64,000 nucleotides of DNA from Streptomyces candidus. Its GTDB lineage: Bacteria > Actinomycetota > Actinomycetes > Streptomycetales > Streptomycetaceae. Both the position numbers and the translations under genes were made by a program. A model generated the notes under the pieces. The model worked only from the letters and a program-made list of their open reading frames with translations, had not been told where the DNA came from and did no database searches. Below, one piece after another: positions 32,215-40,643 of the stretch; positions within the stretch are counted from its first letter, which is position 1; every line of letters begins with the position of its first letter. The DNA lies in the NCBI RefSeq assembly GCF_014207445.1, contig NZ_JACHEM010000012.1, positions 124,001-188,000 on the forward strand, read 5' to 3'.

Positions 32215-33690
32215 TCAGGGGGTGGTGTTGAGGACGCCCGTGCGGTAGATCGTTCCGGCGCAGGCGTTGGGGATGGTGGCTTCGGCGCTCGGGGCGCCCG
32301 GTTCCGCCGTGTGGGTCACGGCGACCTTGCCCTCCGCCGGGTCGCCGTCGGCCGTGCCGAGCTGGGTGGTCGTGCCGGTGGCGTCCGTCCCGTCCACCGT
32401 CTCCGGAACCTTGCCGCCGCCGGGCTCGTCACCGCCGGGGGTGCTGCCGGTCGTCTGCCCTGGGTCGTCACCTGCCCCGTTGGTGGGCGAGGGATCCGGG
32501 GAGGCGCCGGTCGTGGGGCACGTGTCCTGGGGCACCCAGGCGAACTGCACCTCGTACGCGGCCTCCGGCGGCAGCACCAGGCTGCGCGCTTCCATAGCCG
32601 GGTCGGGAAGGCCCGCGGCGGGGTCGTCCGCGGTGTGGTCGACGACCTTGATGCGCTTGCCGTCGGCCGCGCCCATCGCGTGGAAGTTCATCCGGCCTTC
32701 GCCCGGCACGGCGCAGTCCGAGGCGGACTTGTTGGCGATGCGGAACGTGCCGTAGACCCGTCCCTGGGCGTCGGGGGCCCCCGTGGTCGCCTTGACGACC
32801 GCGAGCTGGGTGCCGTCGCAGGCGGGCTTCTCGGGCTCCGACGCGTCCTGTTCGTACGCGCCCTCGCCCGGCTCGGCGCGGCCGGTGCCGGACTTCCCGG
32901 CGTCGGGGCTGCCCGCCTCGGACTCCTTCTCCTTGCCGTCGGGGTCCGCGCCGGTGGTCTCGCCCGGGGTCCTGCCGCCGAGCGCGCCGCCGTCGCTGCC
33001 GCGGCCGTCGCTGCCGGGGCCCCGGCCCGTGGGGTCGGTGCCGGGGTCCGGGGAGTCCTGGGCGTGGCCCGCGTTGGCGGGGCGGGCGGTGGCGGAGTCG
33101 CGGGACTGGGACACGTGCAGGAACGCCGGGACCGCGGTGCCGATCAGCAGTGCGGCGGCCGCCGCGCCGACGACGGCCTGACGCTTCCTGGCCCGGCGGA
33201 CCGGGACCGCCCGGCGCAGGTGGTCGAGGGCTCCGTCGGAGGGTGCGAGATCCGCCACCGCACCCTGCAGAAGCCGGCGTACGGCGAGCTCGTCGGGGCT
33301 GAGCGCGGGGCCGCCCCGACCGGAGGAGCCCCCATCGGCGGCATCGTCCTCACCGAAGGGGCCATGGCCCGTACCGCGCGCGCCGAAGGAGGGCCCGCGT
33401 CCCGAGCCGCCCCGGCCGGAGGCGGGGCCGCCGGGGCCGGGGGTGCGGTCGCCGGAGCCGGGCGTGTAGCCGCCGGTGCCGGGGGTGCGGTCGCCCGCGC
33501 GGTCGCTGTCCCTGGTGCCGTGCGGCGGGATGTCTCGCCCGTGGCGCTCGTCGCGCCCGTTGCGCCCGTCGTTCACTTTTCCGTTCCCAGTCCGGTCGTT
33601 TCTCGGCCCGTCCGGCCCGTACTGCTCGCCGCGCCCGAGGCGATCGTCTCCTCCGTCGCCGTGGGGGCGGCCGGTCCTGTCGCCGTTCAT
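32215..33690 (-). CDS. Membrane protein coupled to the SigE-family sigma factor (possible anti-sigma role)
   Basis: 491 residues, ATGA overlap with the sigma gene stop. The first 125 residues are a Gly/Arg/Asp-rich disordered region. A short helical segment (SPDELAVRRLLQGAVADLAPS) and a basic stretch precede a single membrane helix at about 171-190. The outside half has a Gly/Pro/Asp linker and a folded part (CDGTQLAVVKATTG, FRIANKSASDCAVPG, FAWVPQDTC) with paired cysteines, resembling DUF4232-like domains. A membrane protein encoded directly after an ECF-type sigma gene is often its regulator, but no ZAS zinc motif is visible, so an anti-sigma function is inference. Confidence 0.65.
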   Translation of the reverse strand: MNGDRTGRPHGDGGDDRLGRGEQYGPDGPRNDRTGNGKVNDGRNGRDERHGRDIPPHGTRDSDRAGDRTPGTGGYTPGSGDRTPGPGGPASGRGGSGRGPSFGARGTGHGPFGEDDAADGGSSGRGGPALSPDELAVRRLLQGAVADLAPSDGALDHLRRAVPVRRARKRQAVVGAAAAALLIGTAVPAFLHVSQSRDSATARPANAGHAQDSPDPGTDPTGRGPGSDGRGSDGGALGGRTPGETTGADPDGKEKESEAGSPDAGKSGTGRAEPGEGAYEQDASEPEKPACDGTQLAVVKATTGAPDAQGRVYGTFRIANKSASDCAVPGEGRMNFHAMGAADGKRIKVVDHTADDPAAGLPDPAMEARSLVLPPEAAYEVQFAWVPQDTCPTTGASPDPSPTNGAGDDPGQTTGSTPGGDEPGGGKVPETVDGTDATGTTTQLGTADGDPAEGKVAVTHTAEPGAPSAEATIPNACAGTIYRTGVLNTTP

Positions 33691-34598
33691 ACGGTGGCCT
33701 CCATCGCGACGCGCAGCGCCGCGATCCCGCGTGAACCGTACGCCTTCACGGACCCCAGAGATATTCCGAGCACCTCGGCGACCTGCGCCTCCGTCATGTC
33801 GGAGAAGTAGCGCAGGCTGAGCACCTCGCGCTGGCGGCGCTGCAGTCCGCGCATCGCCTTGATCAGCGCGTCGCGCTCCAGGCTGACGTACGCACCCTCC
33901 TCGGCGCTCGCCATGTCCGGCATGGGTTTGGAAAGGAGCTTGAGGCCCAGGATGCGGCGGCGCAGCGCCGAGCGGGAGAGGTTGACGACGGTCTGACGCA
34001 GGTAGGCCAGGGTCTTCTCGGGGTCACGGACGCGTCCGCGTGCGGAGTGCACTCGGATGAACGCCTCCTGCACGACGTCCTCGCAGGACGCGACGTCGTC
34101 GAGGAGGAGCGCGGCGAGGCCGAGCAGCGAGCGGTAGTGCGCGCGGTAGGTCTCGGTGAGGTGGTCGACCGTGGTGCCCTCGGCGAGGGTCGTCTCGTCA
34201 GCGGTCACGGGCGAGGGACCGTCCGGCGCGGAGTCCTGCACGGGCTGCGGGGCCGGCTGGGCGGCCGGCCGGCGTCCCGGCTGCGACGGGAGCTGCCGGG
34301 CCTGCTGCGGAGGAATGTGCCGCAGGGGAAGCGGAGCGGTGGATTCCGAACCGACGCCCAGGACGGGGACGGTCCCCGGAACCGGTCCCGAAAGAGGTCC
34401 CGCGACGGGTCCCGGCAGGGCGCCCGTACCCGGCCCGGTGGGAGGCTGCGCCACCGGGTGTGCCGCGAAGCGCGCGGGCCGCGCCGCCGGCATGGGGGCG
34501 ATCACCGGCATGCCGCCGGGCACGCGGGACGTACGCCGCGGGCACACCTGTGCGCCGCGCCGCAGGACCGCCGTGATGTCGAGAACCTCTGCTGCCAC
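33687..34598 (-). CDS. SigE-family (ECF-type) RNA polymerase sigma factor
   Basis: About 303 residues from GTG 34598 (MAAEVLDITAVLRRG). The N-terminal 130 residues are Pro/Ala/Gly-rich. Region 2 follows (YRSLLGLAALLLDDVASCEDVVQEAFIRVH) and region 4 lies near the C-terminus (QRRQREVLSLRYFSDMTEAQVAEVLGISLGSVKAYGSRGIAAL). The DVVQEAFIRVH and FSDMTEAQVAEVLG motifs belong to the actinobacterial SigE-like ECF group. It lies downstream of asd and forms an operon with a membrane protein. The long N-terminal extension is unusual for a sigma factor of this size class. Confidence 0.88.
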   Translation of the reverse strand: MAAEVLDITAVLRRGAQVCPRRTSRVPGGMPVIAPMPAARPARFAAHPVAQPPTGPGTGALPGPVAGPLSGPVPGTVPVLGVGSESTAPLPLRHIPPQQARQLPSQPGRRPAAQPAPQPVQDSAPDGPSPVTADETTLAEGTTVDHLTETYRAHYRSLLGLAALLLDDVASCEDVVQEAFIRVHSARGRVRDPEKTLAYLRQTVVNLSRSALRRRILGLKLLSKPMPDMASAEEGAYVSLERDALIKAMRGLQRRQREVLSLRYFSDMTEAQVAEVLGISLGSVKAYGSRGIAALRVAMEATV

Positions 34599-34977
34599 GC
34601 CTGTTGGACACGCTTCCCCCCACCAGGGTTGTACGCGCAGGCCGCCGCTTTTGACTCCACACCCGGTGTGCTCGGCGTACCCCGTCCGTCCGGTCCATTC
34701 GGTGCACCGATTCGCGCCATGCGTAATCGCCCCTCCCCATTGCCCCAATTTCTCCCCATAAGAAGGGATTGCCGCGGCCCCGCCCAAGGGCGATCACAAA
34801 GACGCTCCCCGCTCAGTCCCCGGTTCCCGCAAGGCCGCCAGACGACCGGAGCAGGGCCGGGACAGTTCCGGAACCATGCCGGTGGCGAATAATCAAAACA
34901 CGCTCATTCGTCGCCATACACGGTCCAGACCTGTTATCCACTCACAGAGTGTTCACAGATCCTACAAAGAATTCCGG
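34599..34977. other. 380-base gap between the sigma-factor gene and asd
   Basis: No gene seen. Read on the minus strand, it includes GGAAC (34869-34865) followed after 18 bases by GTCGTC, a weak match to ECF-type promoters that could give autoregulation of the sigma gene. A TTATCCACT resembling a DnaA box occurs once near 34932 and is not clustered. Confidence 0.35.
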
Positions 34978-36039
34978 TCAGCTCGCCGCTGGTTCAGAAG
35001 CGACCAATTCGCCGATCTGCACCGTATTCAGGGCAGAACCCTTGCGGAGATTGTCGCCACACACGAAAAGTTCGAGGCCCTGCGGATCGTCGAGGCTGCG
35101 GCGCACCCGTCCCACCCAGGTGGGGTCGGTGCCGACCACGTCGGCGGGGGTCGGGAAGTCGCCGGAACCCGGATCGTCGAAAAGGACCACGCCGGGGGCG
35201 GTGGCGAGGATCTCGTGCGCCCGCTCCACGCTCACCTCGGACTCGAAGCGGGCGTGCACCGACGCGGAGTGGGTGCTGATCACCGGAACCCGCACGCAGG
35301 TCGCGGTCACCCGCAGATCCGGCAGACCGAGGATCTTGCGGGACTCGTTCCGGATCTTGAGTTCCTCGGACGACCAGCCGCCGTCGCGCACAGAACCCAC
35401 CCACGGCACCACGTTCAGCGCCAGTGGCGCCGGGAACGGGCCCAGGCCGTCGCCGACCGCCCGCCGGACCCCGCCCGGCGCGGTGCCCGCGTCCGGCTCG
35501 GCCGCGAGCAGCGAGAGCTGGGCGCGCAGGGTGTCCACACCGGCCTGACCGGCTCCGCTCGCCGCCTGGTAGGAGGAGACGACCAGTTCGGTCAGCCCGA
35601 ACTCGGCGTGCAGCGCGCCCAGCGCGACGATCATGGAGAGGGTGGTGCAGTTCGGGGAGGCGACGATGCCCCGCTGCCGTGCCCGTACGGCGTGCGGGTT
35701 GACCTCGGGGACGACCAGCGGGACGCCCTCGGCCATCCGGAACGCGGCCGAGTTGTCCACCACGACCGCGCCCTTGGCGACGGCGACCGGCGCCCACTGG
35801 GCGGCGACCTCGTCGGGTACGTCGAAGAGGGCGACATCGACGCCCTCCAGGGCTTCCTCGCAGAGCGTCACCACCGTCACCTGCTCCCCGCGTACGGCCA
35901 GGGTGGTACCGGCCGTACGACGGGAGGAGAGGAGTCGGATCTCGCCCCAGACGTCGGCGTGCTGCGACAGGATCTGGAGCATGACCCGGCCGACCGCCCC
36001 GGTCGCCCCGACGACCGCGAGCGTCGGCTTGTGCGTCAC
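34978..36039 (-). CDS. asd: Aspartate-semialdehyde dehydrogenase
   Basis: 353 residues from a GTG overlapping the lysC stop (GTGA). Second step of the aspartate pathway: aspartyl phosphate plus NADPH to aspartate semialdehyde, feeding lysine, diaminopimelate, threonine and methionine. NADPH-binding VGATGAVGRVML at 10-21, catalytic Cys131 in SPNCTT, substrate-binding SYQAASGAGQAG and the His of THSASVHARFE are present. Length normal. Operon with lysC, as in most actinobacteria. Confidence 0.97.
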   Translation of the reverse strand: MTHKPTLAVVGATGAVGRVMLQILSQHADVWGEIRLLSSRRTAGTTLAVRGEQVTVVTLCEEALEGVDVALFDVPDEVAAQWAPVAVAKGAVVVDNSAAFRMAEGVPLVVPEVNPHAVRARQRGIVASPNCTTLSMIVALGALHAEFGLTELVVSSYQAASGAGQAGVDTLRAQLSLLAAEPDAGTAPGGVRRAVGDGLGPFPAPLALNVVPWVGSVRDGGWSSEELKIRNESRKILGLPDLRVTATCVRVPVISTHSASVHARFESEVSVERAHEILATAPGVVLFDDPGSGDFPTPADVVGTDPTWVGRVRRSLDDPQGLELFVCGDNLRKGSALNTVQIGELVASEPAAS

Positions 36040-36557
36040 CTTCCGGTGCCTCCGTAAACCACGGCCTCGTCCGAGTCCGTGTCGAGTCCGAAGGCGGTGT
36101 GCACGGCGCGCACGGCCCCCGTCACGTCGTCGGCGCGGGTGACCACCGAGATGCGGATCTCGGAGGTCGAGATCAGCTCGATGTTCACGCCCGCGTCACT
36201 GAGCGCCTCGAAGAAGGTCGCGGTGACTCCGGGGTTGGTCTTCATACCGGCTCCGACGAGGGAGATCTTCGCGATCTGGTCGTCGTAGCGCAGCGACTCG
36301 AAGCCGACGGCGGCGCGGGCCTTCTCCAGCGCCTCGGTCGCCTTGCGGCCCTCGGTCTTGGGGAGGGTGAAGGAGATGTCCGTCAGCCCGGTGGTGGCGG
36401 CGGACACGTTCTGCACGACCATGTCGATGTTGATCTCGGCGTCCGCGATGGCGCGGAAGATCGCCGCGGCCTCGCCCGGCTTGTCCGGCACTCCGACGAC
36501 CGTGACCTTGGCCTCGGAGACGTCGTGGGCGACTCCGGAGATGATGGCCTGCTCCAC
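36036..36557 (-). CDS. lysC: Aspartokinase beta subunit from an internal in-frame start
   Basis: Codon 251 of lysC is GTG at 36557, preceded by AGGGAGA at a suitable distance, and opens a 173-residue ACT-domain protein starting MEQAIISGVAHDVSEAKVTV. This matches the known lysC-beta start of Corynebacterium glutamicum (about 172 residues beginning MEEAVLTGVATDKSEAKV, recalled). The beta subunit binds the feedback inhibitors. Confidence 0.75.
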   Translation of the reverse strand: MEQAIISGVAHDVSEAKVTVVGVPDKPGEAAAIFRAIADAEINIDMVVQNVSAATTGLTDISFTLPKTEGRKATEALEKARAAVGFESLRYDDQIAKISLVGAGMKTNPGVTATFFEALSDAGVNIELISTSEIRISVVTRADDVTGAVRAVHTAFGLDTDSDEAVVYGGTGR

Positions 36558-37307
36558 CTGCTGGTCTCCCTGCGGCTCGTTGCTGACCCAGGTGCCGCGC
36601 AGTCCGGAGAAGGACGAGCGGACGTGGATCGGGATGTTGTATCGGCGTGCGTACTCCACGCACCGGTGCAGCAGCACCTTGGAGCCCGAGGCGGCGAGCT
36701 CCAGCATGTCCTCGAAGGAGATCCAGTCGATCTTCTTCGCCTTCTTCACCACGCGCGGGTCGGCGGTGAACACGCCGTCCACGTCGGTGTAGATCTCACA
36801 GACCTCGGCGTCGAGGGCGGCGGCCAGCGCCACGGCCGTCGTGTCCGAGCCACCGCGACCGAGGGTCGTGATGTTCTTCCCCTCCTGGCTGACGCCCTGG
36901 AACCCGGCGACGATGGCGATGTTGCCCTCGTCGATCGAGGTCCGGATGCGGCCCGGGGTGACGTCGATGATGCGCGCCTTGTTGTGGACCGAGTCGGTGA
37001 TGACACCGGCCTGGCTGCCCGTGAAGGACTGGGCCTCGTGGCCCAGGTTTTTGATCGCCATGGCCAGCAGAGCCATGGAGATCCGCTCTCCTGCGGTCAG
37101 CAGCATGTCGAATTCGCGCCCGGCAGGGATCGGAGATACCTGCCCGGCGAGGTCGATCAGCTCATCCGTGGTGTCGCCCATCGCGGACACCACGACGACG
37201 ACCTGATGGCCGTCTCTCTTGGCATCCACGACCCGCTTGGCGACACGCTTGATGCCTTCGGCATCGGCGACGGAGGAGCCTCCGTACTTCTGCACGACAA
37301 GGCCCAC
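36036..37307 (-). CDS. lysC: Aspartokinase (alpha subunit)
   Basis: 423 residues from GTG 37307 (GAGGAG six bases before). Catalyses ATP-dependent phosphorylation of aspartate. Kinase domain: VVQKYGGSSVAD at 4-15, TLGRGGSDTTAVALAAAL and VCEIYTDVDGVFTADP. Two ACT domains follow from about 265 (VVGVPDKPGEAAAIFRAIAD) and end KTNPGVTATFFEALSDAGVNIELISTSEIRISVV, giving feedback control by lysine plus threonine. An internal start makes the beta subunit, so the enzyme is the alpha2beta2 type. Overlaps asd by four bases. Confidence 0.97.
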   Translation of the reverse strand: MGLVVQKYGGSSVADAEGIKRVAKRVVDAKRDGHQVVVVVSAMGDTTDELIDLAGQVSPIPAGREFDMLLTAGERISMALLAMAIKNLGHEAQSFTGSQAGVITDSVHNKARIIDVTPGRIRTSIDEGNIAIVAGFQGVSQEGKNITTLGRGGSDTTAVALAAALDAEVCEIYTDVDGVFTADPRVVKKAKKIDWISFEDMLELAASGSKVLLHRCVEYARRYNIPIHVRSSFSGLRGTWVSNEPQGDQQVEQAIISGVAHDVSEAKVTVVGVPDKPGEAAAIFRAIADAEINIDMVVQNVSAATTGLTDISFTLPKTEGRKATEALEKARAAVGFESLRYDDQIAKISLVGAGMKTNPGVTATFFEALSDAGVNIELISTSEIRISVVTRADDVTGAVRAVHTAFGLDTDSDEAVVYGGTGR

Positions 37308-37592
37308 GTGCGCTCCTCGTTAGTCCATTACGGCAGTTCATTACTGCGCTCGGGTCAGTTTAACGAGCAGGCCGGTCGCGCCGGGTGGGTATCGCATGGT
37401 GAGACGTTCCGCTCACACCCTGGTCCCGCCCGCGCGGCCCCGCCTGCTCGACGGGGATGCTGCCCCGCCGCGGTGGTCGTACTCGAAAGGTGTGCCGGGT
37501 CACACGGGAACCGGGCCGGCACACGGTCCGTCCCAACGGCGCGCCCCACCGCAGCCACTGGAACTCCGTGCTCCACCCGCTCTGGAGGAACC

Positions 37593-38243
37593 ATGAACAG
37601 ACGTACGGCAGCCGCCTGCGCCGTCCTCACCCTGCTCACGCTCACCGCCGCCTGCGGAACCGAACCCGGCGACCGCGCGGACGGCGCACCGGCGCGGGAC
37701 CTCGCCGACCGGGTCTGTCCCGTAGTCGACGCCACGGCGCAGGACCTGCCGACCCAGGACGGCACCCCGATGAACACCCCCGAGGCGAGCGCCCTGGCGG
37801 CGGCCGTCGACCCGCCCAAGCGCGGCACCGGGGCGAACGCCGCGTACTACGACGTCTACAGCGACCTGATCGTCGACCAGCCGGCCGGCCGCGTCGCCCT
37901 GTGCGTCACGGACCTGGAGCGCGGCCGGGCCTGGCGGGCTGCGGTGGCGAAGGCGCATCCCGAGGTGGACGTGGAGCGGCTGGACCTCTACCGGGGGCGC
38001 TGGTCGAAGAAGACGCTCGACGCGGCGGGCGACCGCGTGTGGCGGAACCCGAAGCAGTACGCCTTCCCCCTCCACACCCTGTCCCGCGACGGCACCAAGG
38101 GCCTCACCGTCGGCACCAGCGCCGAGGGCGCGAAATCGGCGGACTTCCGCAAACAGCTCACCGAGAACGCGGGCGGGGTCGCGGTACGGGTCGAGGCGAC
38201 CGGCCCCGTGGAGGCGCTCGGCGGCGACGTGAAGCGCGGCTGA
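37593..38243 (+). CDS. Predicted lipoprotein, function unknown
   Basis: 216 residues from ATG 37593 with a near-perfect GGAGGAA. The signal peptide MNRRTAAACAVLTLLTLTAAC ends in a TAAC lipobox at Cys21, so it should be anchored on the outer face of the membrane. The mature part has two further cysteines (RVCPVVD and ALCVTD), enough for a disulfide, and a basic centre (LDLYRGRWSKKTLDAAGDR). No family recognised. Divergent from lysC across 285 bases and not part of a clear operon. Confidence 0.75.
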   Translation: MNRRTAAACAVLTLLTLTAACGTEPGDRADGAPARDLADRVCPVVDATAQDLPTQDGTPMNTPEASALAAAVDPPKRGTGANAAYYDVYSDLIVDQPAGRVALCVTDLERGRAWRAAVAKAHPEVDVERLDLYRGRWSKKTLDAAGDRVWRNPKQYAFPLHTLSRDGTKGLTVGTSAEGAKSADFRKQLTENAGGVAVRVEATGPVEALGGDVKRG

Positions 38244-38379
38244 CCGGACGTTCCGGGGGGCGGGCCCCGGGGAGCCGTGCGTAGGGGTGCCGTTCGTAGG
38301 GGGCGCGCCGTTCCGAGGGGGCGCCGTTCGGAGCGGAGGAGGGGCGGCGCAGGGGGCGGCGCGGAGGAGGAACGCGAAA

Positions 38380-38412
38380 GAGGGGCGCACCGCAGCGGGC
38401 GGTGTGCCCCTC
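38380..38412. terminator. Bidirectional terminator
   Basis: A 14-base stem with one G-T pair (38380-38393 with 38399-38412) around AGCGG between the convergent lipoprotein and DUF5063 genes. Upstream of it GCCGTTC-AGGGGGCG-like units repeat three times. Confidence 0.8.
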
Positions 38413-38449
38413 CTCCGTGCCGCCCGGCCTGCAGCCGAGGCACCCGGCC

Positions 38450-39121
38450 CTACGGCGTCTTGAGTCCCAGCGGTCCCGCGATCTCCTCCAGCATCACGCG
38501 TCCCGCCTCCTCCTCCAGGTCCGCCTCCGCCGCCAGGTCCTCGTCCGTGTCCAGGCCGTCGAGTTCTTGGAGCGGCTGGTCGAGGCGGACGTGGGCGACC
38601 AGGGACTGGAGCGCGCGCAGCGTGGCCGAGGCGGTGGAGCCCCAGTTGGAGAAGTAGGAGAACTGCCACCACCACAGGGCCTCGGAGGTGCGCCCGGCCC
38701 GGTAGTGCGCCAGCCCGTGCCGCAGGTCGGTGACGACGTCCGCGAGGTCGTCGGAGATGCGGCAGGCGACAGGAGGCTTGCGCGGCTCGTACGGGTCGAA
38801 GACCTCGGAGTACACGTCGATGGGCTCCAGCATGCGCGCGAAGCGGATGCGGAGGTCGTCGACGTCCGGCTCCGGGCCGAGATCCGGCTCGTACCGCTCG
38901 TCCGGGACGATGTCCTCGTGTGCGCCCAGCCGGCCGCCGGCGAGCAGCAGCTGGGACACCTCCAGCAGGAGGAAGGGCACCGCGCTGTCCGGTTCGTCGC
39001 CCTTGGCGACCTCCGTGACGGCCAGGATGAAGCTCTCGATCTGGTCCGCGATCTGCACCGCGAACGAATCCGGCTCCTGGCCCCGGTCCCCTGCGACCGA
39101 ACCCACAATGACGTCAGACAT
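38450..39121 (-). CDS. DUF5063 family protein
   Basis: 223 residues from ATG 39121 (MSDVIVGSVAGD), overlapping the recR stop by eight bases. Acidic, soluble, all-helical: DSFAVQIADQIESFILAVTEVAKG, PFLLLEVSQLLLAGGRLGAHED, DDLADVVTDLRHGLAHYRAG and ALWWWQFSYFSNWGSTASATLRALQSLVAH are the conserved blocks. In Streptomyces this gene follows recR, and the overlap implies joint translation. A role in repair is suggested only by that link. Confidence 0.8.
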   Translation of the reverse strand: MSDVIVGSVAGDRGQEPDSFAVQIADQIESFILAVTEVAKGDEPDSAVPFLLLEVSQLLLAGGRLGAHEDIVPDERYEPDLGPEPDVDDLRIRFARMLEPIDVYSEVFDPYEPRKPPVACRISDDLADVVTDLRHGLAHYRAGRTSEALWWWQFSYFSNWGSTASATLRALQSLVAHVRLDQPLQELDGLDTDEDLAAEADLEEEAGRVMLEEIAGPLGLKTP

Positions 39122-39713
39122 CCAGCAATCGTCTCCCCTCGAAGGCACGCCCGAGCGTGACCTCGTCGGCGTACTCAAGGTCTCCCCCTACGGGTAGACC
39201 ACTGGCCAGCCGGGTGACCTTCAAACCCATGGGTTTGATCATCCGGGCCAGGTACGTGGCGGTGGCCTCGCCCTCCAGGTTCGGGTCCGTCGCGAGGATG
39301 AGCTCGGTGACGGAGCCGTCGGCGAGGCGGGCGAGCAGTTCGCGGATCCGCAGATCGTCCGGCCCGACGCCCTCGATGGGACTGATGGCGCCGCCCAGGA
39401 CGTGGTAACGCCCCCGGAACTCCCGGGTCCGCTCGATCGCGACGACGTCCTTGGGCTCTTCCACGACGCAGATGACGGTGTCGTCACGGCGCGGGTCGCG
39501 GCAGATGTTGCACCGCTCCTCCTGCGCGACGTTCCCGCACACGGCGCAGAAGCGGACCTTGTCCTTCACCTCAAGGAGGGCGTGCGCGAGCCGGCGTACG
39601 TCGGTCGGCTCGGCCTGGAGGATGTGGAAGGCGATCCGCTGCGCGCTCTTGGGACCGACGCCGGGCAGCCTGCCCAACTCGTCGATGAGGTCCTGGACCA
39701 CGCCTTCGTACAA
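39114..39713 (-). CDS. recR: Recombination protein RecR
   Basis: 199 residues from a TTG at 39713 (MYEGVVQDLIDELGRLPGVG). RecR loads RecA with RecF/RecO at gaps. Helix-hairpin-helix LPGVGPKSAQRIAFHIL at 15-31, a zinc finger (FCAVCGNVAQEERCNIC) near 55-71, a Toprim domain (VVEEPKDVVAIERTREFRG), and a Walker-like LATDPNLEGEATATYLA. Length standard. In an operon after ybaB and before DUF5063; the 196-base gap to ybaB allows a separate promoter. Confidence 0.97.
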   Translation of the reverse strand: MYEGVVQDLIDELGRLPGVGPKSAQRIAFHILQAEPTDVRRLAHALLEVKDKVRFCAVCGNVAQEERCNICRDPRRDDTVICVVEEPKDVVAIERTREFRGRYHVLGGAISPIEGVGPDDLRIRELLARLADGSVTELILATDPNLEGEATATYLARMIKPMGLKVTRLASGLPVGGDLEYADEVTLGRAFEGRRLLDV

Positions 39714-39909
39714 CGGATTGCCTTCCCTGGTTCTGCTTGGTTCGTACGGTAGTTGCTGCGGGGGCCCGGACAGAAGAGCTGGTGGGCCGGTGTCTGGGAC
39801 CGGTGCCCGGGGCCCGGCGCGCGGTCCTGCTCCGCGCGGGCCGCCGACCCGGGCCTCCGGCAGGCGCCCCGGGCCCGAAAGCGCAGGCCGGCTTCGGAGG
39901 GCAGGCTCC

Positions 39910-40245
39910 TCAGAAGGGCAGGCCGGGCATGCCGCCCAGGCCCTGGGTCAGCGGGCCGAGCTTCTCCTGCTGGAGGGTCTGCGCGTTCTCGTTCGCGGCC
40001 TGGACGGCGGCCACGACGAGGTCGGCGAGGGTCTCGGTGTCGTCCGGGTCGACGGCCTTGGGGTCGATGACCAGGCCGCGCAGCTCGCCGGAGCCGTTGA
40101 CGGTCGCCTTGACCAGACCGCCGCCGGCCGTGCCGTCGACCTCGGTCCTGGCGAGCTCCTCCTGCGCGTTCGCGAGGTCCTGCTGCATCTTCTGGGCCTG
40201 CTGGAGCAGCTGCTGCATGTTGGGCTGGCCACCACCGGGGATCAC
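39910..40245 (-). CDS. YbaB/EbfC nucleoid-associated protein
   Basis: 111 residues from GTG 40245 with AGGAGA before it. N-terminal Gln/Met-rich helix (GGGQPNMQQLLQQAQKMQQD), a central strand set (GGGLVKATVNGSGELRGLVIDP) and a C-terminal helix (ETLADLVVAAVQAANENAQ) define the family, which binds DNA as a tweezer-shaped dimer. It precedes recR, the arrangement found across bacteria (dnaX-ybaB-recR), but dnaX is not next to it here. Confidence 0.93.
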   Translation of the reverse strand: MIPGGGQPNMQQLLQQAQKMQQDLANAQEELARTEVDGTAGGGLVKATVNGSGELRGLVIDPKAVDPDDTETLADLVVAAVQAANENAQTLQQEKLGPLTQGLGGMPGLPF

Positions 40246-40643
40246 GGCATGTCTCCTAGTCGTCGGTCGTACGGGTCGGGCATTCCGAGCCTACGTGGTC
40301 GCCCGACGGCATGCCCCACGCCGTACCCAGCAACTCTTTCGAGTGAAGGGTTCGCGCTCTCCCACCTGATCACGGCCCCCTACGGGGGGAAATACCGGGA
40401 CAACGGCCACGCGGCCCACCGTTCGGCGGTAGGAAGGGCCAAGCGCACCCGTACGGAGGAGTTTGGCCGGTACGCGGCGGTGGGCGCCGTCCGCGCGGCG
40501 TTTCGACCCGCACGCAGACCTCGCGCACGCGGGCGTCCTGCCCGCAGACGTCCTGCAGGCAGTCGTCCTGTAAGCAGTCGTCCCGAACGACCCGCACGAA
40601 CCGTACGAGTCAGTACGCATTCTCAGACGCAGAGGAGTGCCCG
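40246..40643. other. 400-base gap between ybaB and the SLATT-like gene
   Basis: Divergent promoter region without a gene. It contains a 15-base tandem repeat (40535-40579) just upstream of the SLATT-like gene. A minus-strand open frame across the repeat is explained by the repeat itself. Confidence 0.5.
40535..40579. repeat. 15-base tandem repeat, three copies
   Basis: Units GTCCTGCCCGCAGAC, GTCCTGCAGGCAGTC and GTCCTGTAAGCAGTC in a row, then a partial GTCCCG. Located 65-110 bases before the SLATT-like gene. Confidence 0.75.

Noticed and set aside
34925..34940. TTATCCACT as a DnaA box or origin
   Set aside because: A single copy, not clustered, with no dnaA/dnaN context.
40291..40620. 109-codon minus-strand frame with repeats (TTAYR/TTACR)
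   Set aside because: The peptide repeats are just the 15-base DNA tandem repeat read in frame; no ribosome-binding site or biased codons.
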